64,000 bases of DNA, taken from NCBI GenBank assembly GCA_030737835.1, contig JAUJYN010000015.1, positions 1,184,954 through 1,248,953 on the forward strand, given 5' to 3'. Position 1 is the stretch's first letter. Each line of letters opens with the position of its first letter. This DNA is from Acorus gramineus. Taxonomy: Eukaryota > Streptophyta > Magnoliopsida > Acorales > Acoraceae. The notes beneath the pieces were generated by a model. It did not search any database and was not told where the DNA came from. It worked only from the letters and a program-made list of their open reading frames with translations. This document shows, one piece after another, positions 9,593-21,368 of this stretch. The position numbers were made by a program, and so were the translations under genes.

Positions 9593-12500
9593 TCTAAATG
9601 GGTAAGTAGAACAAATCATATTTCTAAAATTTGTTGCCACAAATACCTGTTAAATCATGAGAAGACAAGATAATCAAATTACATAAATAGCTACTCTTAA
9701 CAACTCAGAACACCATACGACTTTGGACAGAAGGTCAAAAATGGTGTAACGTAACAAGGAAAGCTATTAATTGTGCCTCTCGTATAGTATTGTTTTATTA
9801 TTGCCTAGCGGTATACAATGTTAGGTACACCATCATATGAATATCAGATTATAGCATACAAGTTACATTAAATTAACATTAGTTTCATTTAGATTTAAAA
9901 GACCGGTTGATATAGAAGAAGTAGTTCAATTGGCTAAGGGAAAAACAGAGAACTATAGACACGAGCCATGTATGTCAAGAGGTAGGTCAGTTGGTATCCA
10001 TTTATGAACAGATAGTTTTCATAATGAATCTTCCAACTAAGACACATTAGATTTTCCTAATCAGAAAGAAAGAATGATCCGAATACTAATTTTTCACATA
10101 AAAGTAATAGTCCAATGATCCATACATGAAGACATGATATGATGTAAAAAAGTACAGAATCCGTCAGTGGTTGGCAAGAAGATGATCCATGAATTAATGG
10201 ACACTTAATTGGAGGGGAACTACATTCAGGAACAAGTAGATCTTATGATTCAGGTCCTAGTTTGTGCATCTCACCAGATCTTTAAAAGAGACCATGGATG
10301 TCCAAGGTTTCTATAAAATTAACAAACCTTACCTACCAAAAAACAGCATATACATGATTAGTAGCTTATTATGAGGAAAAAAGTAAAACTAAATGCAGAT
10401 ACTGACATTACTGGGCAAATATGTGAGAAATCTAAATCCAAGTTCCAAAAGTACAGCCACAGGGATAACACCACCAACAAGAAATTCATCCAACTGTGAA
10501 GATGTTTTAGTCTTAAGAAACTGTCTCACATTTAGGCACCATAATCATCACCAGGTGATAATTTTAAGATCACTGGACATGAAGAAGTCCATGATCCCTT
10601 GAACACAGTAGTCCCATCAAGTTGGCAACTCCACTGATGTGTGGGAAAGAATTTAGTAGCTGGTATACAAATCAGAATGAGTACCTGATGAATCAGGAAT
10701 ACCAGCAGTATTCGCGTTCACTTGCTGAGTTTACTTTAAGTAAGGAAAGGCTGAAAACTATCCCAAAACTAACAATTGTCAAATATTCGAATACTACTTA
10801 CCCAGTGCTCTTCCCATGTGCTAAGAGAAGCTCTTGCCCAATGACAAGGCTTGTGTCTTTTTACTTCTGCACATTATGGTTTCTAGTATATCATAGTCTT
10901 ACCATGTTGAGAATAACTAACCTAATGAACAAATCTTTATAAATATCATTATTATACACTTAAAATTTGTAGTATTTTACATCTCCAGTTTTCTTTAATA
11001 TATGAAACATTTCCAGTAAATTTGGTGGCTAATCAGTAAATTTGAAACATTTAATCAAGATGAAGAGTTTATCTACTCCAATATTTTATATAAAAAAAAA
11101 ATCTACTCCGATATAAGGTATCCGAATGACCTCTGTGTATGCAACTATAAATTGAACTGATAACTAAATATCATTAGCCTTGCTGTAGTGATTCCATAGT
11201 CCAGTGTCAAACTGATTTCACATGATTTTGAATGATTGAGAATGGGAGCTATAAGATGGGTACTAATTAAGCATCTTGCAATAGATATTGCCAATTGAGT
11301 AGGTTAGAGCCTCCTTGCTTCTTAGGCCCACATTCCTCAAAACGTAATATTAAAATCGAGGATAGGGACAATCCCACGTACAGTCCCATGTGCAGTCTCC
11401 ACATTTTTTTTGGAAGGTGTATGCTTCGTGTATGGAGGCAAGTATTCATATACATGACAGATACACCAATAAATTATATGGACCACTTATGCAAAAAGTG
11501 AACATGCTTCATCTAACAAAGCATATAACTCATTGGGGATATGGGACAACAAATAAGGACTCTGTAACAGCACCCTAAAACCAATCACGGGAACCCCCCT
11601 CCCCCAGGAAACTCCAATCTACACATTATTAACACCCAAAAAATCACCACTATCCAGCGTAGGAAGGACATACCTCTGTTTTCCTCCATCCCCAAGATCG
11701 GACGAGATGCTTTTGTATGTGCTTCAGCACTAGGAGAGAAACAATAACATCTTGGCACCTTTGTCGAAATTGAGTTCATGGGCTCACCGATTGTTACAAA
11801 GAACATTATATCGTGGCCATTCTTGACCATTTACGAGACTGTATGGTTCAGATTATGCTTGACCTATTGATCTACCACAGGAGATTAATTACCTCAGCTT
11901 TGAAATCATTGATATCCCTATAATGGCTTTTTCTAAATTGAAGTAGGGAAATGACTAATGTATCTGCTTATAAGATATCTTTTTCATTAGGGCTTGTGTA
12001 CATGTGTTTTTCCAATCATAACTACACACAGTCATCTTATTGCACAACTCAGTGTCATCATATGAAAGATAAGCTCAAATTTTTTCCAGCCATCACACTC
12101 AAAGTTTAACTTCAAAGGGAAAATGCATACCGATTTTGGGGTCTCCCAGTTCACTGATACCCTAACCCATATCCCACTATGTTGAGAAGTAGATTTACAG
12201 CTGAGGTATTCAATTCAAACTCACTTTTTATATATAATAAAAACATTAACTTGGTATTCTCCACCAATATAGCAATCGACTGAGCCATGCAGATCTTAAA
12301 GAGGAATTCCATGCAAATGACTCCATGTTAAAGTCTCATACTCAATTATGAACAACTAAATCCAACGAGCACAAATTATAAACAAATAATATTAGAGTCC
12401 ATGTTACCTACAAGAATGGAAAAAATGCTTGTATGTCCTCACGCATGACAGAGTCAAAGGCCATCAAAGCCACAAGCTTGAGCAAATCAAACTTTCATAA

Positions 12501-13602
12501 AAAAACAAAAATAAAAAAAGAATTACAAGGATCATCGTTACAATGAAAGCTTGATTGAAAACTGAAACTTAAATAACGGCACTTACTGTTATAATTTAGG
12601 ATGATGCCTGAACTACACACATTAAACAAATTCCTGAAATAATTGCAAAAGGGAACAAAGGCATGGAATTGGATGAGAAACAAGGAAATGGAATGGAAGC
12701 AAACATTTAACATTTTCGATGGCATTTATCGGCACACACCTGACAATCTTCATTTCAACAAAGCAATCTATTTTAAATAGAAGTACTTGAGAAAACTAAG
12801 AAACTGAACTCTGTAAAGCCTATGTGATTGTAAAACTTTTTGCGACAAAGAGGTCTTGGGCTTAAGCAGGCTTATACATCAACCCAAAAAAAGAGAAGGC
12901 AAGACAAGCATGATGCAGAAAAGAAGAAACATGATATGGTAAATTACCACACTTGCCTCACAATTAAGAGTTCCACTTGATTGTTTACATTAATTATGCC
13001 TCCGACGTGATGCTTCCATTTACTTCTCCTAACCTGCACAATTAAATTCAAAAGCTTTGCTAGGAATCATTTTCATATATATATTTTTTTGGTGTGTGTG
13101 AAAAGTTGAGAGTGCAGTCGGAATTCACACCGGTCCCAGAATCAATCCCTCTGTCCATCTGGCAGTCAGTCCATTCGGTGCACAATAATAATTTGCCTGA
13201 TGTGATAATTTCTATGAACTACACAATCACACATCCTACCAATATATACTAAAGAATCAACCAAGTCTTCTATTGGAAATAATTCTTCTCCAGCATGGCA
13301 AACGCTACGGGTGAAATTTTACATCAGACAAACACAATATTGGTGAAAAAAATAAAATAACCAAAGCCATCACTCTCTAATATTTGCCAAAAAAAGATTT
13401 TGTACAATTCAACAAATACAAAACTACGTATACATCCTACAATCCAATCATCCATCAACCCACTATTCACACCACCACTCCCACTCTTCATTTCTTCTAC
13501 TTTTACAGGTGAAGCAAACCAACCTCCCCAGTATTCAGAGAACCACTCCCACTATTAATTCGTGGTACTATTACAGCTGAAGCACCAATCCCTCTTGTTA
13601 GT
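9593..13602. other. AT-rich intergenic DNA
   Basis: About 4 kb without a reading frame I can support. ORFs here are short, have no recognisable motif and are scattered on both strands. The part next to 13600 probably holds the 3' untranslated region of the minus-strand gene that ends at 13603. Confidence 0.5.
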
Positions 13603-15339
13603 TCAAATAACAGAATACATCCGAAAATCAAATGAAGGATCAAAATTCGACACCTGGGAAGAGTACATGAGTTCACGAGAATTGCCTCTCATCTTGAGTA
13701 TGGCCTTCATTATCAGCTCCTTCAGCTGCGAGCTCCGCACCGTCGCCGACGACCGATAAGCAACCTGTAGAGTATTCAAAGTCCTCACCCTCTCCAAAGT
13801 CTCACTCCTGCTCACATTGATCGCAAGGTAACAAAGCAGCGTTAACGCCGGCACCTGTGCCGGCTCCCCCGGTCTCAGCAGCCTCATCAGCGGGACCACC
13901 CCCTCGGAGTCAATGATCGCCTTTGAATGCTCGATGCAGTTGAAATTCTCCGGGCTCGTGAACTTGCACAACGCGACCACCGCCTCTACCGCCACACCCG
14001 GTGCACGGTCACCAAGGCGGTCAACCAGGGGCCTGACTACTCGAAGTGACTCCTTCGTTGGGAATATCCGCGCAAGTGACCCTAACGAACGGACGGCCAG
14101 GATCATTGACTCTGGAGACGATTTAAACGCCTCGATCACGCGGAGTAGCTGTTCCACGATGGCCTTGGTGGCGAATGAGCTCATCTTGAAAGTCGCGCGC
14201 CGCAGTTCGTGGTTGTCCTCGGAAGCGACAGCGATCAAGGCAAGGATGGAGAGGCAATTGACCTTCAACTTTTCGTCTTCCTCTGCCTTCTCCGTTTCGA
14301 TGATCTTGGCCAGACATAGGAGCGCCTGTGGATTGGCGATTTGCCTGCAATTCGAGTCGCTATGTCTGATCAGAACACACAACGCTTCCGCACAGTCAAT
14401 CTTGAGCTTCACCTCCGTTTTAGGGTTCTCTTCGCCCATCATTTCCGGGAATTTCCACTGCGGAGACGGCGACCGATTCGAATCCATCTCCAATTCCAAA
14501 TCCATCGAGAGGAAGTGAATTAGGAGCTCCGTCAACCCCTCCCTCCCAAACTCCTCCGCCAGACCTGGAACTCCACCCGCCATTCTTGAGACAAGGGAAG
14601 CCAAAACCGACTGCGTCCGCATCGAAGAAGACTCGAACATCTTCTTCGCGACGATTTGAACTCCTCCGTGCATCGCAATCACGGAGACCCGGTCGGCGTC
14701 GTCGGAGAGGTTGTAGAGCGCCTTCGCGGCGGCCGTGGATGCCGATTCGACTGTGACGAGGAGGCCGAGAAGGGGAGGAACCCCACCCTCCTCGACGACG
14801 AGGTCCTTGTTTCGCGGTCCGAGGAGAGCGACCTCCGCGAGCGCCGTCGCCGACTCGGCCGGGTCTCCGACCCCCATCTCGATCGCCGCGACGTTGGTCC
14901 AAACCCTAGCAAGCACCGTATCGATCGAATTCGGCTCTTCCCGGGCGCGTCCGTCGGAGTAGACGTCGATGAGCCAGGAGAGCTCGGCGAGGGACGCGGA
15001 GAGGAGGGAGAGGGACCTGGGGAAGGCGGAGGGGGCGGAGAAGGAGACGAGGAGGCGGAGGGGGCGACGACGGCTCCTGCAGCGGCGGAGGAGGAAGAGG
15101 GAGCGGGAGAGGGAGGCGTCGACGGAAGAGAGGATGCGATGGAAGGGGCGGAGGTAGGCAGTGCCGGAGGAGGCGACGACGGGGACGGCGCGGAAGACGG
15201 CGCGAGCGATGGAGATGGAGAGGAGCTTCACTTGGTTGCATTGGGAGCGGAAGGTCTCCGCCGCCTCGGCCGCGTCGCGGACGGCGTGGGAGAGCTTGAG
15301 AGAGAGGCGGAGACGGTCCTCCAATTGCTTGCGCTCCAT
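13603..15339 (-). CDS. Armadillo-repeat protein, ARO-like
   Basis: An uninterrupted 578-codon frame, the only intact protein-coding gene in the window. The N-terminus (about residues 1-120; LKLSHAVRDAAEAAETFRSQC...) looks like the plant-specific helical domain found before the repeats in ARMADILLO REPEAT ONLY (ARO) proteins. From about residue 150 armadillo repeats follow, with typical EEGGVPPLLGLL, AAAKALYNLS and SEGVVPLMRLL turns. No U-box is present. Arabidopsis ARO proteins act in polarised tip growth and bind armadillo-interacting partners; any such role here is inference from family. ATG at 15339 is the first in frame and has G at +4. The 5' half is very GC-rich and the 3' half is not, a gradient common in monocots. 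The frame appears intronless. It could instead be another ARM-repeat subfamily. Confidence 0.88.
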   Translation of the reverse strand: MERKQLEDRLRLSLKLSHAVRDAAEAAETFRSQCNQVKLLSISIARAVFRAVPVVASSGTAYLRPFHRILSSVDASLSRSLFLLRRCRSRRRPLRLLVSFSAPSAFPRSLSLLSASLAELSWLIDVYSDGRAREEPNSIDTVLARVWTNVAAIEMGVGDPAESATALAEVALLGPRNKDLVVEEGGVPPLLGLLVTVESASTAAAKALYNLSDDADRVSVIAMHGGVQIVAKKMFESSSMRTQSVLASLVSRMAGGVPGLAEEFGREGLTELLIHFLSMDLELEMDSNRSPSPQWKFPEMMGEENPKTEVKLKIDCAEALCVLIRHSDSNCRQIANPQALLCLAKIIETEKAEEDEKLKVNCLSILALIAVASEDNHELRRATFKMSSFATKAIVEQLLRVIEAFKSSPESMILAVRSLGSLARIFPTKESLRVVRPLVDRLGDRAPGVAVEAVVALCKFTSPENFNCIEHSKAIIDSEGVVPLMRLLRPGEPAQVPALTLLCYLAINVSRSETLERVRTLNTLQVAYRSSATVRSSQLKELIMKAILKMRGNSRELMYSSQVSNFDPSFDFRMYSVI

Positions 15340-15879
15340 GGAAAACGATCGATCGCTCGTCGAAGGAGGGTCTGTTTACGCGGTGAGTCATGCGTGGAAG
15401 TCGTTGGGGAGGGAGAGATCGTAAGATATTAGGATTGAATCGGGCGGAAACTTCTTTGGGTTCAGTTAGTCGCGGTGGTTTTGGTTTTGGGATTCTGTCA
15501 TTCGTGTGAGAGTTTTGACTAATAAAATGATGAGAGGGACACGCAGGCTTTCAATGCACGGTGATTCTTTTTATTTTATTTTTTATTTTTATTTTTATTT
15601 TATTCTTAATGAATGAATACACATAGATGTTGATGGGTGACTCCAGTCCCGCCACTCGATTGATTCTTCGGGTTTTGGCTGCCCAAATTGTCATCGGGTG
15701 GTGGTCTGGCTCGAACGTGACAGTGACTTCTTGAATAGGATAATGTCAATTACCAAGAATAGTTCTTCTAATTTTTTTTAATTTTTTATAAATTAGTAAA
15801 CCGGTTTAATGAGATGTTGTTTCATTTTAAATTGAATAAATCTATTTTTAATTAGTGTAAAAAAATATTAGTGAGATAT
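15340..15879. other. Promoter-side spacer of the ARM gene
   Basis: This is the upstream side of the minus-strand gene. No clear TATA box was found. A TTTTA-rich low-complexity tract lies at 15566-15605. No further coding region. Confidence 0.5.
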
Positions 15880-16541
15880 TGTAGGCGCCAAATTTGTGGG
15901 CTCCCCAAAGCGAGCTGGGTCGTGGATCCCGTCGGATCCGACCTGGCAAAACAATGGCCCAATCGACCCGAGCTCGAGCAGGTTTGACCTGAAGGCCCAT
16001 ATCCAATCGACTGCAGCAGGTCAAGTTAGTACCTATCCAATCATATATTGCATTGATCTTCTTAGAAACATTGCATTAACTGTTAATTATCAGCATTCAA
16101 ATTCAATCAATGCCAGTATATCACCAAATCAAATCATTATTGACTGTGTCCACAAAATCCCAACTAAATATGAATATACATGTCAACCTATAATTGACCA
16201 AATCCTGAGAGTATATCTCTGTTCTCCTTATTGATGACTGAGGATCTCTCGACCGTCCGATGGAAAGGGGTCGATCAAAAAGCCTGATATCATCTGAAAT
16301 CATCTATAAATAGAGGGAAACTTCTCACAGAAGAGGTATGCACGATTCTTTTTGAAAACACTATTTCTCAGCCACCTTGACTGACTTGAGTGTTAGAGGG
16401 TCTTTCACAGGTCCCCACCTCCCTGTGTCCACGGCGTTCAAGGAGTGCTATCTGGTGGACGACAACTGAACCGGGCGGAGGAGAACGGGAGTGGTCATAT
16501 CCGTTTACCCGAATCGGGTAAGTTAAACTTCTGCCCCTTCA
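15880..16541 (+). repeat. Tat-type 5' LTR
   Basis: 662 bp, starting TGTAGGCGCC and ending CCCCTTCA directly before the primer site. It contains a TATA box. No second copy was found in the window, so the right end rests on the primer-site position. Confidence 0.75.
16305..16312 (+). promoter_or_regulatory. TATA box in the Tat-type LTR
   Basis: TATAAATA in the last third of the LTR, about 235 bases before its end, where the U3/R border of such LTRs usually lies. Confidence 0.6.
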
Positions 16542-16544
16542 GTT

Positions 16545-16561
16545 TGGCGCCGTCTGTGGGA
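16545..16561 (+). other. Primer-binding site, TGGCGCC type
   Basis: TGGCGCCGTCTGTGGGA. The first nine bases match the complement of the tRNA-Asp 3' end; the same start is common in Tat and Athila elements. Confidence 0.8.
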
Positions 16562-16588
16562 CCCGAATGAAAAGCCTAGCTCATCATT

Positions 16589-16894
16589 ATGCCTCCCAAG
16601 AAAACTCCTCCGCCAACGTTGGTGCCGGCCAGCACGTCAGCAGCCAACCCATCATCCCTTCCTGGCGTGACCGAAGGCCACAAACCTAGCTCCGAGGTTA
16701 TCGATTTGAAGTAGATCTACAACAAGGCCCTCATCTAAGCAGAGCGCGCTGAGAAGCAGATTGAGGAGTTGGTCCACACGATTGAGGTTGCTCGAGAGGA
16801 GAACGAGCACCTCCGGGCCGAACGGAACAACGCAAATCCTTCCAACTAGCGACGATCTGTGCCACCTATGCCTAATGATCCTCAACGAACCAAC
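16589..16894 (+). pseudogene. Tat gag, N-terminal part
   Basis: It starts MPPKKTPPPTLVPAST at the first ATG after the primer site, then has a probable coiled coil (AERAEKQIEELVHTIEVARE). Three in-frame stops lie at about codons 42, 50 and 86. Interrupted at 16895 by the TRIM; continues at 17353. Confidence 0.7.
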
Positions 16895-17352
16895 TGTGAT
16901 GCTTGGCCCAGGCTCAAGAGTCCCAATAGGCCCATGAATTGGGTGAGGGTGAGGGTGTTTAGCCCCACATCACCTAATGGGAGGAGATAGTTTGGGCTTA
17001 TATGTGAGTACGGCTCTTACACACTAAGACGCGTTTTAAAGCCGTGAGCCCATTTAAGGGCAAAGCAGACAATTTCTTACTGTGTAAGCCTGGGGCGTTA
17101 CAATTGGTATTAGAGCCTGTCCATTAAGTGATGGTGGGTGTGGGTGGCCCCACACGAGGACGCGTGGCCTATTAGGGGGGGTGATTGTGACGCCTGACCC
17201 AGACCCAAGAGTCCAAAGAGGCCCATGAATTGGGTGAGGGTGTTTAGTCCCATATCGCCTAACGGGAGGAGATAGTCTACGCGTTTTAAAGCCATGAGCT
17301 CATTTAGGGGCAAAGCGGACAATTTCTTGCTATGTAAGCCTAGGGCGTTACA
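16895..17352 (+). mobile_element. TRIM (miniature LTR retrotransposon)
   Basis: A 458-bp element with two LTRs around an 83-bp core. LTR 1 is 16895-17102 (208 bp) and LTR 2 is 17186-17352 (167 bp, with about 40 bp deleted in its middle). Both run from TGTGA to GCGTTACA. The core begins with TGGTATTAGAGC, one base away from the standard tRNA-iMet primer site, and ends with a run of seven G that serves as polypurine tract. CCAAC flanks it at 16890-16894 and 17353-17357. No protein is encoded; enzymes must come in trans. It lies within the gag of the Tat-type element, whose frame resumes after it. Confidence 0.92.
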
Positions 17353-17493
17353 CCAACAGGCACACCGAACCTTCTGGGAATGATCATCCGGAGCAACAGG
17401 CAGTCTCGTTGAACGCCGTCACGCATTCCAAGCAACCCCGTGAAGCAGATCACGTCTGGCAGGACAGACAAGACAACATGATGAGAGAAGTGG
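17353..17493 (+). pseudogene. Tat gag, middle part
   Basis: An open segment between the TRIM and the solo LTR, encoding HTEPSGNDHPEQQ and ending MMREV. It is continuous in sense with the gag pieces on either side once the insertions are discounted. Confidence 0.65.
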
Positions 17494-20400
17494 TGTCACG
17501 CCCCAAGGCGGCCATCCCCGAGACGTGGCAATAATGAAATATCAGCTATCAATACCTGAGGACAACAAAGACTCCAACAACAACACACAAGGTGGCAAAG
17601 CAAAGATAATGATAACTGACTGAAAAGCGAAAGCATAAGATATCAACAATGTCTGTAAACCAAAAACATTATTACAGACTCGAATACACAATCACTGTCC
17701 TGTGAGAGCCAAGTCTAGTCCAAATAAAATACAACATGTGCCACATGCACGATTCACAATACATAAAATGACTGTAGGACTGCTGACAGCCTCGCACTCG
17801 CCACCCGTCGGAAGAACACTCCACGCCCATAAGACCACGCCACAGGGAAGCTCCAGCTCCACGCCCAACATTGCCCCTGAAAAGAAACAGTATGCAAGGG
17901 GTGAGCTACAAGCTCAGTGAGTGGCTGGAAACCAATCACCATACAATAGTTCAATACTAAAGCAATTTCCTTTCAAGGAAAACATGGGTGGAAACCCAAT
18001 GGATAACAGGGTCACGCAGCGGCGCGACCAACCTCACCCTCACCCTCACTCCCGGAGGAAGACTCTTGGGACTTTTGGGGGGAGACCATACCATTGGTCG
18101 AAGAGACGCGGAATTACTGTCTATACAACACTATTGGATCACCAACCTCACCCTCACCCTCACCCTCACTCCCGGAGGGAGACTCTTGGGACTTTTGGGG
18201 AGAGACCATACCGTTGGTCGAAGAGACACGGAATTACTGATCCACACAACACTACTGATCATCTACATCGAGATAACTGCCCAACGATGTCTTTGAACAT
18301 CGATATGCAACCGGACCCAACAACTATGGGAATGGACGAACAACGAATGGGTCACGCGGCGACGTGTCTTCACCTCATCCTCACCCTCACCCTTTAGAGG
18401 TGACATAGGACTTTTGGAGAGATTAGACTCCTCTACACCCTTGGTCCACCGGTAGCCCTTTCCCCGGGTAGTCTCTACCTGGTATACTCCCACGATCAGT
18501 ACGCTTCCGAACGCATCGGTGGTACCTACGGATGGGAGCCCTCTGTCAGGACAGCTTTTCCAATGCCGGGAATGTCCTACATCGGATCCAACGAAGGGGA
18601 GAACGATTCCACGCTCGCAATATCATTCGTTAGCCCTCTCCCGGGTAGCCTCTACCTGGTATACCCCCTCTGTCATGACAGCTACAACCTGGGCTGCTTC
18701 AACACGGACGACATTGGGAGGAAACACTCCATGTTCACAAAGCAAACCCAATGGAAAACAACTACTCTCGATAATCACATATCGATGATATCGAATACTA
18801 TTGTACTCCCACAACGTTGCGTCACTCGGACACAAGGGGGTTGCCTCTGCTCTCACGCAGAAATAATCCCAAGGCGCATAACCCAACAGGCGGTTCATAT
18901 ACACGCCTAGCACGGGTAGGCCTAGCTTAATGCCACAACTACCGGCTTAACAAAACCGATAAGATAATGAATTCTCCTGAATTCCAAACGAGTGCATCGC
19001 TCGGATGCACGGGGGCGATTACATCGCTAGCGCTCTAACTAATAAGGTACAACCCGACAACGGATCATACCCACGCCTATTTCAGATAGGCCTAATCAGT
19101 TTTAACATGCGCACATATATCCAGTAGAATTATATCTCAGTTATGTACATGAACTAATGCACGATAACCTATCAAATAATTATAGGGATACTCCCTAATA
19201 TGGATTTACATCATAATAAATCATACAACATGCATACATGGCCATTAATCACATAAGCACACAAGGCCTAACTTAAGCATGCGTTGGATATCACCAACCT
19301 AAAAGGTAAGGGTCAAGCACGATCTCGCGCACTAACAGGTGCATGCCAATATTCCAAACGAACCTGAGTCGAGTAGAAATCGCATCTACTTACTCAGTTC
19401 GTACAAAGGGAGAGGGCGAGAGAGAGCTCATCATCTCCTGAAGTTGGTCATAGCTTTGCCCCACTATCATGGGCGCAAAACTACACCACGCCCTCGAGTC
19501 TTATCGCAAGGGAATATTAGGCGTGTGCCCATTATTAGCCCAGACTTAATCATACTGGATATTACAATTAATATGGTAGGAGTAGTATTACGATACTACC
19601 TAAGGAATGCCATATTCTATACATCCATACACATTACAGAATACATGCCCATACTAGAGGGGCGCATGCGATACAATCATTTATATATGGATACAATACA
19701 TGCAATATAAGCCTAGCATGCAAGATATCTAACATATTATAGTTTAAGCATGGCCATACTACTTATCTACACAAGTAGTATAGCTAGGGTGCCCCATCGA
19801 TGCGCGACGCACGACTATGCACGTCGAGCGCATCTCGAGGGGGTGGGGGATTGGATCAAACCACTCACAGATACCTGGATCATCGCGCGTCCGGTCTACG
19901 AGATCTGTAAAACACAACCAATGATCCACAATTAAAATATGGAACCTCCTATCACACATATAAGCCTACTTCATGAAGACCCTAACCCCTGATACTTCCA
20001 TATTATCACCCAAGACACATGCAAACAACTCCTTGACACTCAACCAAGCAAAACTGCCAAACCTGATGCAACCAGCCCTACTAATTGGTCTCCACAGCAC
20101 CCAATACACTTCCAAAAATTATGAATAAATCATGCACATTCTCTGATATGCTGGGATCATAATCCATGAAGACATTAGAACCTAATTTTGCCTCTACAAG
20201 CCCGAAACAAATTATTTCCAGAAGCAGGTCGATTCCTACGCGAATCTGGACAGGCCATGCAAAACAGGTTCTAACTTACACCACAGATATCATAATGACC
20301 CCAAATTTCATGTATAATAACTAGACACATAGATGATCATATCATATAAAGACATAATCCTAAAAATGTGCCTCTAAATACTAGATTCACTAAGATATTT

Positions 20401-21368
20401 AAAATGCAGAGTGCTGCCTTACCAAAACAGGGGGAGGGAAATGGGGAGATGCGGGGTTCTCGACACACCCACGACCACCTCAACCACCACCACTACCACC
20501 ACCTCATCAGCATCTCCTCAAGCCCTTCATGGCAAAAAAACAGGGGTGCAAAGGGCATGAGAAGGGGATAGAGAGAAGAGAAACAACAACAACAACAACA
20601 ACAACAACTACAACATACTCACCCTGTCTCCCCCCTTTCTCACTCTTTCTTGAGCTTCTTCTTCATCCTTTCCTCCATTAACAACACACACACAACCAAA
20701 AAAAAACAGAGAGGGAGAGGGTGACGAGAGTGAGAGAGAGTGAGAGGTTTCCACAAAAAGGGGGGCTTTAAATGGAATTAAAGTGAGTTGGTGGGGGGAA
20801 CAAGACCAAATCGTCCCTGACCAGAAATTCTGGACGGGCTTCACTAGAACAGCCATAACTTCCACGATATAGCTCTGAATTACACAATTCAAAATTCTTT
20901 GGAAAGCCAAGAAGATTATCTACAACTTTCATGTTTATGCCAAGATCAAATAATCCCTCCAGTTATATTCCGAGATGAGAGCTAAACATTAAACAGGGCT
21001 GCTGCCACAATTTTCTCATCCCCGGGGTATACTTGGAAAAATACCCATAACTTTTACTACATGAATCCAGTTGATAAAATTTCACTTTTGTATGAAAGCT
21101 AACTCAAAACTGAGCATCTCATGATAAAATCATATTTAAACCTCTTCATCTTGGATTTTAACAAAATTAAATCCAAATACCAAATCGGAAATACATAACT
21201 TCGAGGAGAAAAATTATGTAGCCAAATTTTCAATCAGAGCACTCCAACTCCTGCAGGTGGCTAAAAGCCAAAATTTTAGCGACTCCGATCGAAAAAGAAA
21301 AAGGCCTTAAATGACCCAGATGTGACCAAGGCTTAACCGAAATGGCTCCAAATGACACATGCCTAACA
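17494..21368 (-). mobile_element. Solo LTR, Tekay/Del-type chromovirus
   Basis: 3,875 bp, minus orientation. On the plus strand it runs from TGTCACGCCCC to GCCTAACA and is flanked by AGTGG at 17489-17493 and 21369-21373, so it is a single LTR left after LTR-LTR recombination. Its ends match the LTRs of elements A and B, which have primer sites and coding remnants and fix the family and orientation. It carries a 117-bp tandem duplication (about 18037-18250), CCCTCA arrays, GAATTC palindrome variants near 18967, and a CAA microsatellite (20583-20610). It lacks the CpG-rich island seen in other copies. Confidence 0.92.

Noticed and set aside
10393-11578. ORFs of 60-106 codons as genes
   Set aside because: Short, overlapping on both strands, AT-rich, with no motif or promoter context.
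14656-15432. 258-codon plus-strand ORF, Glu/Gly/Asp-rich
   Set aside because: Antisense shadow of the GC-rich 5' half of the armadillo gene, which has recognisable domains on the minus strand.
16895-17102. Cassandra-type TRIM with 5S rRNA in the LTR
   Set aside because: No 5S rRNA promoter boxes are visible in the LTR.
18037-18190. CCCTCACCCTCA run as telomeric or subtelomeric repeat
   Set aside because: The plant telomere unit is TTTAGGG. The run is part of LTR modules and is repeated in all copies.
17494-21368. Inverted-repeat DNA transposon with TGTCACG ends
   Set aside because: The far end is TAACA, not an inverted copy. Related ends in elements A and B are followed by primer sites and polypurine tracts, which makes this an LTR.
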